The notes beneath the pieces are model-generated. The model searched no databases. It had not been told where the DNA came from and was given only the letters and a program-made list of their open reading frames with translations. A stretch of DNA of 64,000 nt from positions 62,001 to 126,000 of the forward strand of contig SKCR01015051.1 of assembly GCA_019454045.1 (NCBI GenBank). Reading direction: 5' to 3'. The stretch is from Zanthoxylum bungeanum. Its lineage: Eukaryota > Streptophyta > Magnoliopsida > Sapindales > Rutaceae. Of the stretch, positions 32,133 to 45,310 are shown in pieces; the stretch's first letter is position 1; the number at the start of each line of letters is the position of its first letter. The position numbers and the translations under genes are program-made.

Positions 32133-34307
32133 CTTAATTGTAATAGTCTAACTATTCAATTAACGATTTTTTTGGGTACAGTCCAACTGTTACAATAAAA
32201 ATAATGAAATATTAGTCCAACTAATAAATATATAAAATGATGAAATAATTTGAAAGCGCGTATTAGCAAGTATTTGAACGAAATTACAAATTCAATACTA
32301 GTCTCCCACTATTTTTCGGCGAGCCTCTAACCCTCCGTTGAGTACTCGGAAAACCTAGTTTCCTAGTGTGCTAGGATCCCGTTAAATAATACACAACTTT
32401 GACTTTGGCCAACAAGATGTATGATATTTAACTAGGTAGATCTCTAAGATCAATTAGATCTCATCCAATTCCTAGATCTGGTAGGTGGACCTCCAAGTCC
32501 GAAACATATATACAATATATATGCCAATATAACCAATATATTTTCCTAACATTTTCCTCTGAATCAACTAAGCCTTGGCTTTGGCTCAACAAGCTTAATG
32601 ATTCCAGTTAAGCGGGACCCATTGACAGTGGGAAAGCTTCGTAATCCATGTCGATGAACAAGAAGTGACTCTGACTTTGGCCAACAAATCACAACTTGCC
32701 CAAGACATGTGATATAGAACAAAGCTTTCGTTATTCAAACACATCCGCGATGGACATTGATCTTGACTTTGGCCAACAAACCAATGCCAATCTTGGATCT
32801 TGAGAGAGAACCACTCAATTGAAGGAATTTTCTTAATATTTGTTTGAGGGATTTTCGCGTAAATTGGCAACCAATTTATTATCTTTGATTAGGTCTCATC
32901 ATTCACCTTTAACCATGCATTCTAAAATCATAATAAGGCGCGAAATAAATAATAATAATATACGGATGGATATTCAACAAATTGTTCATAGAACAAATCT
33001 TTCCCTTTCCTCTCCCCGGCTAGCATTATTCTAACTTCTACCCAATTACATAATACAATAAAGAAACCTCTTTAACATTGAGGGGAATTGGTGAGAAGAG
33101 AATTACAAAGAGTCAAGAGACAAAGGCTGGACACGCAAGTCCAATTTAATAAATTCTAAATTTATTATAACAATTTCGAAAATTTCCCTCACCCATCTAA
33201 TAACCATCCGATGTACATTATTCATACAATACATCCATGTATTCACAAAAAGCATGTTATTCAATCAATCTAATCCAATTAATTAATCTTTGAATTAATG
33301 ATCATCCAATGTTCAAACAACGATTTGATTTGCGCGAGTCTAACTCGTTTAAGAATAAGTACTCAAAGTGCGAATTCTTGAATTATATCGAACTACAATT
33401 TGAAATCCGATTTAATTTGTATTCAATACTAATTCATATTTAATTCTAAATTAAATAATTACACTTATTAATGTGCCTATTAGACTTAGATTCTAAATCC
33501 AATCTAAATGGGTCTCAAAGGCCCATTAACATCCAATGTCAATTTAATTAAAGTCCAATGGGCTTTTAATTAATTCTCAAGGCATGGACATGGGCAACCA
33601 AAGCCCAATAAGGAATCACCATTTTCCATAAAATTAATTTTGGCCCATTAGGCCCAATTAATTATTTAAAGGCCTATTTATTATATTTGGACTTTATGGA
33701 ATGGTTTTAGGCCCAATTTGGATCCAATCCAATTGTCCTAAACCAACTTAGCCCAACCAAGCCCATTAAGCCCAAATACAATAATTTTAGCCCAATTCCA
33801 AATTGTAGACTAATTTATTAAATTATAATATTCCAAATATCATAAATTTTAATTAAAGTGTATAGCCATAATTAATTAGTCAAATTAATATTTCCAAAAC
33901 ACCAATTTACTTAATTAATGATGCTTTATTATGTTCAATTCATGTCCAACACAATTGAAGCAAAATCAACTCATTACATGCTCATCAAGCTCACGTTTTT
34001 CATGCATAAAATTAACCAATTTTGATTTCAATCCAATTAAATCACAAATCAATATATCTCATGCATTTAAACACATCCAATGGTCTAAAATTCAAAAATC
34101 ACCATGAGATCCTAAGGTACATAAGTTTCGACCGTGGCATACAAATTGGGGAAATTTAATCTAATCAATTTTTCTCACAATTAATCATGCATAACTCTAA
34201 GTTATCATAATCTAAACATAACCAAACATTCAATTTGAAGATATCATGCTCAAATCACAAAATCCCCAAAATAAAGTTTATGAACCCTAAATATTTCATG
34301 CTTAAAA
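32133..34307 (-). other. Leader of element E
   Basis: No gene seen. It has four copies of the TTGACTTTGGCCAACAA motif (about 32398, 32573, 32668, 32763) and a GGCCCA box cluster (33500-33800), matching the leader of the complete copia element in order and spacing. Confidence 0.7.
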
Positions 34308-34322
34308 TTGGCTCTGATACCA
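34308..34322 (-). other. Primer binding site, tRNA-iMet (element E)
   Basis: TGGTATCAGAGCCAA on the minus strand, a full match to the usual initiator-Met primer site. Confidence 0.92.
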
Positions 34323-34323
34323 T

Positions 34324-36237
34324 TATTGGGGTTCTCCTAGAACATGCCAAGGATCTATTAAGCATAAATTATGTGAATACACAAAGTAAGATTGCGGAAA
34401 TAATACTTATATTGGTCGGCAATATGGATGTAGAGAATACAAAAATTTGCTCCTTTGAGAAGTGCTCCAAGCTCTCCTTTGTATGAATGGTTTAGCTCTA
34501 AGCTTTGAACTTTGATTCCAAACTCAATGGGAAAGGTTTCCCTAACACCTTTGTAGACTCATTTGTGTGCTAGCATTTAAGAATTTCCAAGGGGAGAGGG
34601 AGAAGTCACGGCAATATGAGAGGAGAGGAGAGAGTTTTAGGTTTTTGGTATTTTGATTTCTAAAATCAATTACAACTTATCCAAAAAAAATCAAAACCTT
34701 AAAGCTGGTATTAGGTTTACCAAAAGCTAAAGCAAAGTGTTGGAGGGAAAAATGCATTTAATGCCTCCAACCACTTCCATCACAAAACTGACACTTGATG
34801 GACAGTGATGTAAGTTGGTGGGACCCACTTTAATTCAAAATTCAAGTGGCTTGCTCAACACACTTCGGGCTCGGGTTCGCTAAATTCGATTAAACGAACT
34901 TTCTGTCACGACGTAATTAAATCAAATTTAATTAAATATTAGTGCCTCACAAAATTATTACGAAAGTCGCTCGCGAATTAATTCTAAATTAATTCGTTCG
35001 CCCGAATTAAAATCCAATTTTAATTTCGGGTCGAAATCTAATTTCAATTAATATATCGAATATATTATTTAATCGATTAATTCCAAATTAATCATTCTCT
35101 CTCTTCTTATCGAATTTTATCCTAGATAAATTCTTGCCGTAATTAATCCTAGATTAATTTTCTCTCTCTTATAATTAATTCCAGATTAATTCTTTTCGAG
35201 TCATACGTCATCGGTGAATCTTCGGGAAGCGACCCATGAGATCCCTGGATATGTTGGTAGTAAATTCGGCCGTCGGACTATCCGAATATGTGCGTACCCC
35301 GTACCATGTTCTTACCGATTTACAAGACATGGTTGGCTTCTAGCAAAGCGCCGTGCCTACCCAATTCTCCATAAATATTCTTTTTAAGGAATATATAATC
35401 TTTGTTAGGAGTAGTATACAAAGTATTGTGTATAGTAATCCAGTATCGGATGTCACATGCAAGGCCTGGGGTTGGAATAGTGTCTGCCCCGTACGAAGCA
35501 TATATTGGATCACTAGCAACTAGTCTCTTTAATCAGATAATCATGACCATGTCATATTATCCCGATAATTTCAACATAATAGAGTACCAGTTCAGTATCC
35601 ATGCGTGATCATCATCTCCATATGACTGAAGTGATACTTCCATCTTGACATCACACCCAATACACTACGATTCTCAATAAACCCAGAAGAGGCGTACACA
35701 GAACCTATTAAAGTCCGGACGACCAAAACCAAAGCGTATTGATTGTCACAAGTATTAGCGATGTAAGTCTCAAGTTAAGACCAAATACACCTACCCTGAT
35801 TCGGATTCCCATAGACACATAGTCATACTACCAATGGGATTCCGAGGGGTCTATCCAGAGCGAAGCTGTTTCCGTACTATCGGCAAACACAACCTCCTAT
35901 CACACTTGCATAAGTATCCAATACTTAAATATATGAGAACTATGTTGTTACGCTTCCATAACACGCACAAGTACATTACTAGTCTATTCCATATTATCGA
36001 TGTCCAGTCTCGATAATACTACGACTAGGGATATTTAATGATTAAACCGTTATGGATTGATACTGTCTCATATCTTATTAATCCGGAACTAATCATAAGG
36101 ACTTTTATCATTTATATATTCAAGTAATCTAATTACAAAATGATAAAATAGAAATTTCATTTGTCACATAGTTAATTTGTACAAAAACCACAATGTCTTT
36201 TACAAATAGTGACGCTATGGGTCACAATTGTCCAACA
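34324..36237 (-). repeat. 5' LTR of element E
   Basis: 1,914 bp, about the length of the 18029-28039 LTRs and collinear with them (shared GACCCATGAGATCCCTGG and TCTATCCAGAGCGAAGCTG blocks) but more diverged. It starts TGTTGGACAATT (minus, 36237). Confidence 0.88.
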
Positions 36238-37685
36238 TTATATTCCTCTTGTGTTGCATCATCGACAGGTTATGATGGAACACCAAAACATAAACCCTCT
36301 TCCATTGCCTAGAAACAGTTCTTAAGTTGTAGTACCAATCCACGAAGTGAGGTCTAGTCAACTTATTAGCATTAAGTATGCTTTAGATGGAGATATTCTT
36401 ACTCATGTTTTGTTTGGAAACTTATATGAAGAATAGAGAATTTTGATTAGTTTCATTACATTGATATAAACCATGACATTTTTGGACTTTTAATCTAATG
36501 GTTACTCCCACTATTTTATTTGAATTTTATCAATCCTCGTAGTGATAAAATTATCGTGGGCTATGATACCATTTTACTTAAAATAAAATGACAACGAGGG
36601 TTAATCACTTTATTTAAGTTCAATTGGGTAGGTACTTGTTACCAATTACATCTCATGTAACTCATAGATTCCTTAAGTTGACAACTTATGTCATAATAAC
36701 TCTTGTCAATCATATCTTATATCAAACTTAAGCTTTGCCTCCAAAATAAATGATCATAATGAGGGCCAACTCATCAAATATTTTGGTTAAGACAAACCAT
36801 TATTCATGACCTAACATGTTCAATATTAAACTTGATCTTGACGAGGGCCAAGTAAACAAGAATGACAAATAACTTTGGTTTTGATTATAATAATGGAAGG
36901 AAATGATATAGACTTAAATTATTCTGAGGAATTTCAGTTTTAATTTATTTTAAACTTTAGAATAAAGCATTTTGAATGAAAGAATGCACCAATTAGGTAC
37001 CCGAAAGAGTGGAGTGGTCACAACGGTCCCACTTAAAACCCAAACTTCCTTGACTCTTATCGTTTTTTTGACAGAACCAGCTAGACATGCACCAATCAAA
37101 CAAGCAGCTAAATTCCAAGTATATTAAAAAAAAGATCTCTTAATTATATATATAATGTATTTTGGTTCATCACAATTTCTTTAAAATATTCATAATATTT
37201 TATCATCCAATCTGATATTTATTTTATTATCTTTAAATATTTATGAGGCTTAAAATATTTTATCCTAATCTTATTAGAATATAACTTTATTCTTTATTGA
37301 AATTATATAACTAGAATCATTATTTTAACAAGAACTAATTTTCTATAGATGTATTTGAGTTTGAATGTAGCTTAGTTAAATTTAAATTCTAGATTTTTTT
37401 TTAATCTAATTAGAAATCATTCAAATTTAATTCGTATCTTATTCATATAAGGTTACATAATTTAAATCATTTTAAAGATAAATTCATAATCTAATTAGTA
37501 TTTTACCTTTTGATAAATTTTAATTATAGTAAGATACATTAATTCTAATAAAATTAAATTCTACAATTAAATTTTAATATAAATCAAATTTATTTAAAAT
37601 TTAAATTATTATGTAAAAATTTCTTTTTCTTTTTGTTTTATATGTTTTTCCAGCTGCTGACATCAGCATCTCGTATTATTATAGA
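36238..37685 (-). other. AT-rich spacer with a decayed copia-leader relic
   Basis: No gene seen. Between about 36490 and 36900 it contains TCCCACTATTTTATTTGAA and three ACGAGGGCCAA-type motifs that resemble the GACTTTGGCCAA repeats of the copia leaders in the same orientation, suggesting a third, older leader. From 36950 to 37680 it is plain AT-rich DNA. Confidence 0.4.
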
Positions 37686-38606
37686 TGTGATCTAGAATGA
37701 GCTCTGTTTGTTGGGCCAAGTTAACTTTAAGTTGTGTCTGATTGCATGACTTGGTCATATTGGTGTATTTGGGCCTTTTTGATGGATTTTGAAGATTCCT
37801 TGGGTTATAAAGTTTGGTACATGCATGAGACTTTATATGAAGATTTTATTATGTCTAAAACAAGAATGGAATGAGTTTTAGACGTGGATGGGCTTCCTTG
37901 ATTGATTTCGGGCTGAATTTCCGAATGGTGCATTAGTAGTGGTGGGATTTATACAGTCTTCTTATTTTGGACGTGAATTTCTCATCCGATATTTGATTTT
38001 AGTGATTCAAGTTGCATTGGAAAGAGGACTCATGGATCTACAACTTTGTAGTTTACATCAAAGTCCAATTCAGAAGCCTTCATGGTCATAATAAAGAAGC
38101 AAGTTATCTATACAGCTTTTATGTTTCATATTTTTAAGGTTATGTGATGTTTAAGTGTTGGGCTAAAATTTAACTAAATTAGAAAGCCAATGCATGAAAG
38201 TTTAAAGTATTTTATGTGTTATTAGGTTTATGTTACTAGTGTTTTATTATATTTGGGTAGAATTAGTGTTAGCCATCTTTTTAAAAGGGGCGTTATGCAT
38301 TGTAATTGATAATTAGTTAAGAACATATTTTTTTCAAGACAAAGTGACTTGTGTCATCTTGAGGGAGTGGATTTTTCCTTGGTTCTACAGAAAAAAAGTT
38401 TATCAACGTGTGGCGGGCGTTGTGGCACTGTATCACTGTTCAGATTCTCCAAAGAAATAAAGAAAGGTTCTTAAGGGTATGGTTCCTTAAGGATTGGACT
38501 TGAAATTGGAAGGATTTTATTCTTACAAAAAATCAAGATTCGTGATTCTTGGGGCTTAGAACAAGTGGAGGGGTTTGCTTGGCTTGTTCCAGGCAGATTT
38601 TTATCA
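37686..38606 (+). repeat. LTR 1 of family F
   Basis: TGTGATCTAG...TTATCA, followed two bases later by a primer site. It contains GGTTAGCCATC and the GACTTGTGTCATC block, shared by all three F LTRs. Confidence 0.85.
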
Positions 38607-38608
38607 TT

Positions 38609-38622
38609 TGGTATCAGGAGCT
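38609..38622 (+). other. Primer binding site, tRNA-Met type (F unit 1)
   Basis: TGGTATCAGGAGCT, a near match to the initiator-Met primer site; the unit 2 equivalent is TGGTATCATGAGCT at 41143-41156. Confidence 0.8.
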
Positions 38623-39148
38623 CAGGGTTCCAAGGCCAATATTTTCTCTATCTTTATCATTTTTCTTCATATTCCTTTTTTTTTTTTATTTCCTTTGTGT
38701 TTTTCATGTTTATGACTGAATCTTGGATGTTATTATAATGTTCTTGCATGGTAATAGCATATAGGATTCAATTCTTAGATTTTTGAGTCAATAAGAGTAG
38801 AATTTGTCTGTAATTTTCGGATAAGTTCGGTTTGAATTTTTCAGCTGCGCCTTGATTTTAAAATGGCTATAACTTTTGATCTAGAAAGGCTTACGAGACC
38901 CATAATATATTGATTTATATGTACTCGAGGAGAGGAATTCGTTAGTGGTTGGCCGCACTCTGACTGTTTACATTTTGAGTCTCAAAATCTCTTTTAAACA
39001 ATAGTTTTGAATTCTATCCAGTTTCAGTTCAGTTTCTGTTCTTGTTTTACTTTTGGTATTTTTTTAGTCAGTTTCTTTGTGTTTGTTTTCATATTTTCTT
39101 AGTGATTCTTTGAGTCTTTAATCATTATTAGTGTCTTTCAAGTAGAGG

Positions 39149-40161
39149 TTGATTTATATACATAATTTGATGGACAAAAGGGTATTTATCTTTCGCACGA
39201 GATACCTTATCAATAATAATGTATGTAATATGATTATTAATAGAGGGAATCACATAAATTTAGCCAGCACTACCCTTGTGGAAAAATTGGGATTACCATT
39301 GATACCTCTTGATAGACCTTACAAGTGGATGAGTGATTTTAGAGAGTTCGAGGTTGATAGCAAGTTGTGGTAAGTTTTGCAATTGGGAAGTATGTTGACC
39401 AAGTAGTGTGTGACGTGGTTCCTATGTGTCATACGCATATTTTATTGGGTAAGCCTTGGTATAAATTCAATAAAGTAGTTAATGATATGGATATGAATAT
39501 GTATAAATTTTGGTATGGTGGAAAAATTATCAAGCTTGCTCCTTTAACCCCACAAGAGGTCTATAAGGAAGAGTTGTACATGCAGAAAATTAAAGAAGAG
39601 TGGGCTAAAAGAAAAAGTGAGATTGCTAAGTTTAGAATGTTACTAGGAGAGCTTCCAGAATTGATAGAGAAAAAGACATTAGCAAAATATGAAGTCAAGA
39701 AGGATATGAGCGTAGCCTTGAGTAATGAAATGAAACATGTTGATGTTTTTATGAATAAGCGTGAGGTGGTTGATGATGTTGACGGCAGTGATGATATTGA
39801 TGTGAGCAATAACATTAGTGATGCCGATTTAGTTGTTCATGATGATAATGTAGTGCTTGAAGTTACTGTTAAGGGTGAATATAATATGGAGAAATCTGAT
39901 TTTGGTTCTGAGGCCTTGAGTTATGAGGTGCAAAAAATACATGTGGCCGAATATGTAGAGTGTGATCAGATCATGGATGAGTGTGTTGATTGTTTGAGGA
40001 AGCGACATGGGCATGTTGAGTTTGTTTTAAATGATGTTTCAAACTTGAATCCAGATGGGAATATCTTTGGGGTTGCAAGTGGAGTTAAGAATGCGAGTAG
40101 CAATAGAGAGACTGAGAGGGGAACAATATTGAAAAAAAAAGTCATTCATTGGCTTTATTGA
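39149..40161 (+). pseudogene. Gypsy protease-like and acidic linker protein, F unit 1
   Basis: First frame 39149-39373 gives the protease N-half: FIFRTRYLINNNVCNMIINR and ASTTLVEKLGL. After a one-base frame change near 39370 the frame 39367-40161 gives VVCDVVPMCHTHILLGKPW, then a long charged linker with PLTPQEVYKEELYMQK and an Asp-rich stretch. Compared with element G (MIIDGGSCTNVASTTLV), the catalytic Asp is Asn and the following Gly is Arg (INRG). Unit 2 has the same change. The protein therefore should not be a working protease, yet 264 codons of linker remain open. Confidence 0.8.
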
Positions 40162-40218
40162 CTTTTGATCACCTTAATCATTCTTTTCCATGTGATTTTA
40201 TTTTGTTCCATAATTGTC

Positions 40219-41140
40219 GTGATTCAGAATGAGCTCTGTTTTTTTGGGCAAGTTAACTTGAAGTTGTAGCTGATTGCATGGCTTGGTCAGATTGGTGTAT
40301 TTGGGCATTTTTGGTGGATTTTGTCAGATTCCTTGGGTTCTCGAGTTTGGTCTATGCATGAGACTTTATATGAAGGCTTTATTATGTCTAAGGCAAGAAT
40401 GGAATGGGTTTTGGACGTAAATGGGCTGCCTTGATTAATTCCGGGCTGAATTTCTGAATGGTGCATTAGTAGTGGCTGGATTTGAGAAGTCTTCATATTT
40501 TGGACGTAACGTTCTCATCCGATATTTGATTTTAGTGCTTCAAGTTGCATTGGAAAGAGGACTCATGGATCTACAACTTTGTAGTTTACATCAAAGTCCA
40601 ATTCAGAAGCCTACATTGTCATCATAAAGAAACAATATATCCCTATAGCTTTTATATTTCATATTTTTGAGGTTATGTGATGTTTAAGTGCTAGGTTTAA
40701 TTTTAATTAAATTAGAAAGCTCATGCACGAAATTTTAAAGTATTTTATATGTTATTAGGTTTATTTTACTAAGGTTGTATTATATTTGGGGTAGAATTAG
40801 GGTTAGCCATCTATTTAAAGGGGCATTATTCATTGTAATTAATAATTAATTAATAACATATTTTTTCAAAACAAAGTGACTTGTGTCATCATGAGGGAGT
40901 TGATTCTTCCTTGGTTCTACATAACAAAAGCTTATCAACTTGTGGCAAGCGTTGTGGCATTGTATCGCTGTTCAAGATTCTCCAAATAAATAAAGAAATG
41001 TTCTTAAGGGCAAGGTTCCTTAAGGGTTGGACTTGATCTTGGAAGGATTTTATTCTTACAAAAAAAATAAGATTCGCAGTTCTTGGGGCTTAGAACACGT
41101 GGAGGGGTTTGCTTGACTTGTTCCAGGCAGGTTCTTATCA
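40219..41140 (+). repeat. LTR 2 of family F (shared by both units)
   Basis: Matches LTR 1 and LTR 3, ends TTATCA at 41140, followed by a primer site. The polypurine tract and the first bases of the LTR are lost by a small deletion at about 40216; the exact start is uncertain by a few bases. Confidence 0.82.
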
Positions 41141-41695
41141 TTTGGTATCATGAGCTAAGAGTTCCAAGGTTAAAATTTTCTCTATCTTTATCGTTTTATG
41201 AAATCTTCATATTATTTTATTATTATTATTTTTTTTTCCTTTGTGTTTTTCATGTTTATGACTTAATCTTGGATGTTATTATAATATTCTTGCATGGTAA
41301 TATCATATAGGATTCAATTCTTGGATTTTTGAGTCAATTAAGATTGAATTTGTCTGTAATTTTCGGATCAGATAGGTCAGAATTTTTCAGCCCCGCACTG
41401 ATTTTAAAACGGCTGTAACTTTTGATCTAAAAAGAGTTACGAGACCAATAATATATCTATTTATCCTTACTCAATGAGAGAAATTCGTTAATGGTTGGCC
41501 GCACTCTGTCTGTTTATATTTCGAGTCTTAAAATCTCTTTCAAACAATAGTTACGAATTCTGTCCAATTTCAGTTCAGTTTGTGTTCTTACTTGACTTTT
41601 GGTGTTTTTTTAGTCAGTTTCTTTGTGTTTGTTTACATATTTTCTTAGTGATTCTTTGAGTCTTTAATCATTATTGGTGTCTTTCAAGTAAGGGG

Positions 41696-42003
41696 TTGAT
41701 TTATATACATAATCTGATAGACAAACGGGTATTTATCTTTCGCACGAGATACCTTATCAATAATAATGTATGTAATATGATTATTAATAGAGGGAATCAC
41801 ATAAATTTAGCCAGCACTACCTTTGTGGAAAAATTGGGATTACCGTCGATACCTCTTGATAGACTTACAAGTGGATGAGTGATTTTGGAGAGTTTGAGGT
41901 TGATAGCAGGTTGTGGTAAGTTTTGCAATTGGGAAGTATGTTGACCAAGTAGTGTGTGACGTGGTTCCTATGTGTCATACGCATGTTTTATTGGGTAAGC
42001 CTT
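41696..42003 (+). pseudogene. Protease-like fragment, F unit 2 (5' part)
   Basis: Nearly the same as 39149-39440 (FIFRTRYLINNNVCNMIINR, ASTTFVEKLGLPSIPLDR) with a one-base deletion at about 41867. It is cut at the codons for LLGKP by element G and continues at 51125. Confidence 0.8.
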
Positions 42004-42703
42004 TGATACGAAACCAAATACGAAAAAGATGAAACCATATCCAAGATCCCGTAGACCCCTAAAGAACCTGTCCTGGAAAACCCTTGGAGATAGCCTCAGA
42101 TGAATTTTGCCAGTAAAATGGACGCCACAAAGGATGCCAACCCTTTGATAAGTCTTTGTTCAATCACTGAACGTTGATAAAATTTTCTTAATCTCAAGAA
42201 AAGTTACTATTCACGCACTAAAAATTGGGTCATTCATTAAAAGTTGTTTTTGAGTTTAAATAATGACATGCTCAAACCCTAAGAGAGCCAAAAAGTCTAA
42301 AATAGCCCTAAACTACCCATTACCAACTAAAAGGCCATAACTCCTAATTTCTAGCCCATTTTGAACCCATAAATAAATAAAATAAACTAACCCAAATAAT
42401 AAATAAAAACGGTCATCCACGTTGGTTCTATACATGCAAATAAATAATAAATAAGCCTAAACAAACGAAATCGATCCATGCTGCTGCTCGATGACTTGGG
42501 TCAAGTGTATAACTCTTGAACCCTCTTCTTTGAAGTCCAATTGGTCTCAAACGTGCTTGTTCAATTCTGCTACATGACGTTGGACCAGGCCTGCCATAGC
42601 GTCCTTGATCTTCTGAGCTCTGTTTCTTGTAATTGGTCCAACTGGTACATGGATTGGATCGATTGTGGTCTGGACCGAAACAGGTGCAGCTAGGATCACA
42701 TCA
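42004..42703 (-). repeat. 3' LTR of element G, with polypurine tract at 42704-42716
   Basis: 700 bp, paired with 50427-51124. The tract on the minus strand is AAGAGGGAGGGGA directly before TGATGTGATCC. The tail of the integrase frame overlaps the LTR start (VPVGPITRNRAQKIKDAM, about 42600), as is common in this group. Confidence 0.9.
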
Positions 42704-43830
42704 TCCCCTCCCTCTTGAAAAGGATTCGACCTCGAATCGACACCTGCATAAAAAATGGACAAATCAGAAACATTAAATGAAGCAGAAACATTATACTCAC
42801 CAGACAGATCAAGCTTATATGCATTATCATTGATCCTTTCAACGACTTGAAAATGGCCATCTCCCTAAGGTTGAAGCTTGGATCTCTGCTGAGCCAGAAA
42901 CCTCTCATTGTGCATGTGTAGCCAAACCCAATCACCAGGCTCAAACACCACGCGTTTACGGCCTTTATTTGCATGAGAAACGTACTGTTCATTTTTCCGT
43001 AATATGTGTTCACGTGCTTTCTCATGTATTTGTTTCACCAATTCTGCTTTCTTTTTCCCATCTAAACCTACTCTTTCCTCAACAGGCAAAGGCAATAAAT
43101 CCAATGGCGTTAGTGGGTTAAATCCATATACAATTTCAAAAGGTGAATATGAAGTAGAATAATGAATGCACCTATTGTATGCAAACTCTATAAATGGAAA
43201 ACACTCTTCCCATGATTTTAAATTCTTAGTGACTATGGTATGAAGTAATTGAGTCAAGGTCCTATTCACCACTTATGTCTGTCCATTTGTTTGAGGGTGA
43301 CATGTAGTAGAATAAAGTAATTTAGTCCCTAATTTACCCCACAAAACCTTCCAGAAATGACTCAAGAACTTGAGATCTCTATCAGAAACTATACTCCTAG
43401 GAATCCTATGTAGTCATACTACCTCTCTAAAGAATAAGTCTGATATGTTAGTGGCATCATCAGTTTATGGCATGCAATGAAATGTGCCATCTTTCTAAAT
43501 CTATCAACCACTACAAAAATGGAATCCTTACCTTGTTTAGTCCTAGGTAAACCCAACACAAAATCCATCGAAATATCTACCCATGGTTCACTAGGTACAG
43601 GTAATGGAGTATATAATCCATAAGGCTTCACCCTAAATTGTCCTTTCTACAAGTGAGACACCGATCACAAATTCGCTCTACATCGCGCTTCATCCTAGGC
43701 CAATAAAAATGCTCCTTTAAGGTTTCTAGGGTCTTGGTAATTCCAAAATATCCCATTAGTCCGCCTCCATGAGCTTCTCTCACTAATAGCTCACGCATAC
43801 TATAAGAAGGAATGCACAACTTATTTTCTC
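42547..43830 (-). pseudogene. Integrase of element G (frame-broken)
   Basis: Pieces in order: zinc-binding HHCC part (43628-43819, HGGGLMGYFGITKTLETLKE, CDRCLTC), catalytic core start (43419-43631, [20 protein letters not shown] and [13 protein letters not shown]), core end and tail (42865-43272, LLHTIVTKNLKSWEECFPFI, AYNRCIHYSTSYSPFEIVYG, FEPGDWVWLHMHNERF), and C-terminus (NVSDLSIFYAG; GPITRNRAQK). There is no chromodomain that I can recognise. Breaks near 43630, 43400 and 42870. It catalysed cDNA insertion when intact. Confidence 0.9.
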
Positions 43831-43849
43831 TAAACAGAAATCCCTCATG

Positions 43850-44410
43850 CTAGTAGAATTTACTAAATACAGATTTAATACATGCATCATATATATCACA
43901 AAAATCTACATCACATGCATAAAGCTCTTTAATAAATTCAAACCCTAACATTTTAGCACCTAACGAAGTAAGTAAAATATATTTGCGTGACAAGGCATCT
44001 GCAACTATATTTTCCTTACCTTGTTTGTAGCGAATGACATACAGGAATGTCTCTACAAACTCCATCCATTTAGCATGCCACTTGTTCAGTTTTCCTTGCC
44101 CTTTAAGCTGTTTCAAACTCTCATGATATGTGTGTATCACGAACTCTTTAGGACATAGGTAATGCTGCCAATTCTCCAGTTCTCGAAAAAGTGCATACAA
44201 CTCCTTATCGTACTTGGGATACCTCAAAGCTGCTCCATTCAACTTTTCACTGAAGTACGCAATAGGTCTTTTCTCTTGCATCAATACCGCCCCAATACCT
44301 ATGCCACTTGCATCACACTCTATCTCAAATGTGCTCTCAAAATTAGGTAGTGCGAGAACTGGTGCACTGCATAACCTTTCCTTGAGAGTCTGAAAGGCAC
44401 TCCCTTGAGC
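43850..44410 (-). pseudogene. RNase H of element G
   Basis: The frame 43850-44284 begins [20 protein letters not shown] and continues [17 protein letters not shown], then the connection NIVADALSR. Upstream, with another frame, is [15 protein letters not shown] (44280-44330). Typical of gypsy pol between RT and integrase. Confidence 0.88.
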
Positions 44411-45310
44411 TTCACCTCACTGAAATCCAACAGTCTTCTTTACCACCTTGGTCAATGGTGCTGCTATGCTATTGAAGTCCTTCACAAAATGCCTGTAGAA
44501 ACTTGCCAATCCATGAAAACTCCGTACCTCCGAAACTGTGGTAGGTGTTGGCCAATCTCTAACCGATTTAACTTTCTCCTCGTCCATCTCTATGCCAACT
44601 GCAGTTACTACAAAACCAAGAAAAATGACTCTATCTATGCAGAATGTGCATTTCTTATAATTAGCAAATAATTTTTCTTTTCTTAAAATATCAAGCACAC
44701 CTTTCAAATGACCTACATGTCCATCTAAATATTTACTGTACACTAATATGTCATCAAAATAGGCCACTACAAACTTCCCTATACATGCACGTAACACATG
44801 GTTCATAAGTCTCATAAAAGTACTAGGGGCGTTTGTTAAACCAAAAGGTATTACTAACCAATCATATAGCCCATACTTAGTGTTAAAAGCGGTCTTCCAC
44901 TCGTCACCCTCTCTCATACGAATCTGGTGATATCCACTCTTAAAGTCAATTTTACTGAAAATCTTAGATCCATGCAGTTCATCTAACATATCATCTAGTC
45001 TAGGAATGGGATGTCAATACTTTACCGTGATATTATTGATGGCATGAAAATCCACGTACATATGCCATGTCCCGTCATTCTTCAGCACTAATAACACTGG
45101 TACTGCACACGGGCTCATACTCTCCCGTACATAACCTTTCTCCATCAGCTCTTTAACTTGCCTCTGAAGTTCTTTGGTCTCCTCAGGATTACTCCTCTAT
45201 GCGGGTCTATTAGGAATGACAGCTCCAGGTACGAAATCAATATGATGTTCTATCCCTCGAATTGGTGGAAGTCCATTAGGGATGTCATCTGTGAGCACGT
45301 CTTCAAATTC
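44411..45310 (-). pseudogene. Reverse transcriptase of element G
   Basis: The best frame, 44417-44989, gives [40 protein letters not shown] and the catalytic [13 protein letters not shown], then [18 protein letters not shown]. The N-terminal part (45000-45300) reads VKELMEKGYVRESMSPCAVP and VPVLLVLKNDGTWHMYVD, with a frame change near 45015 and a stop near 45200. The aspartates are intact. Confidence 0.92.

Larger units (their letters stand above)
31618..36237 (-). mobile_element. Copia element E, truncated inside gag
   Basis: Related to the element at 18029-28039: gag start (32132), long leader, primer site (34308-34322) and 5' LTR (34324-36237). The rest is missing: the sequence ends exactly where element D's LTR begins, as expected if D inserted into E. 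The missing part would then be beyond D's other end, which is rearranged. Confidence 0.87.
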
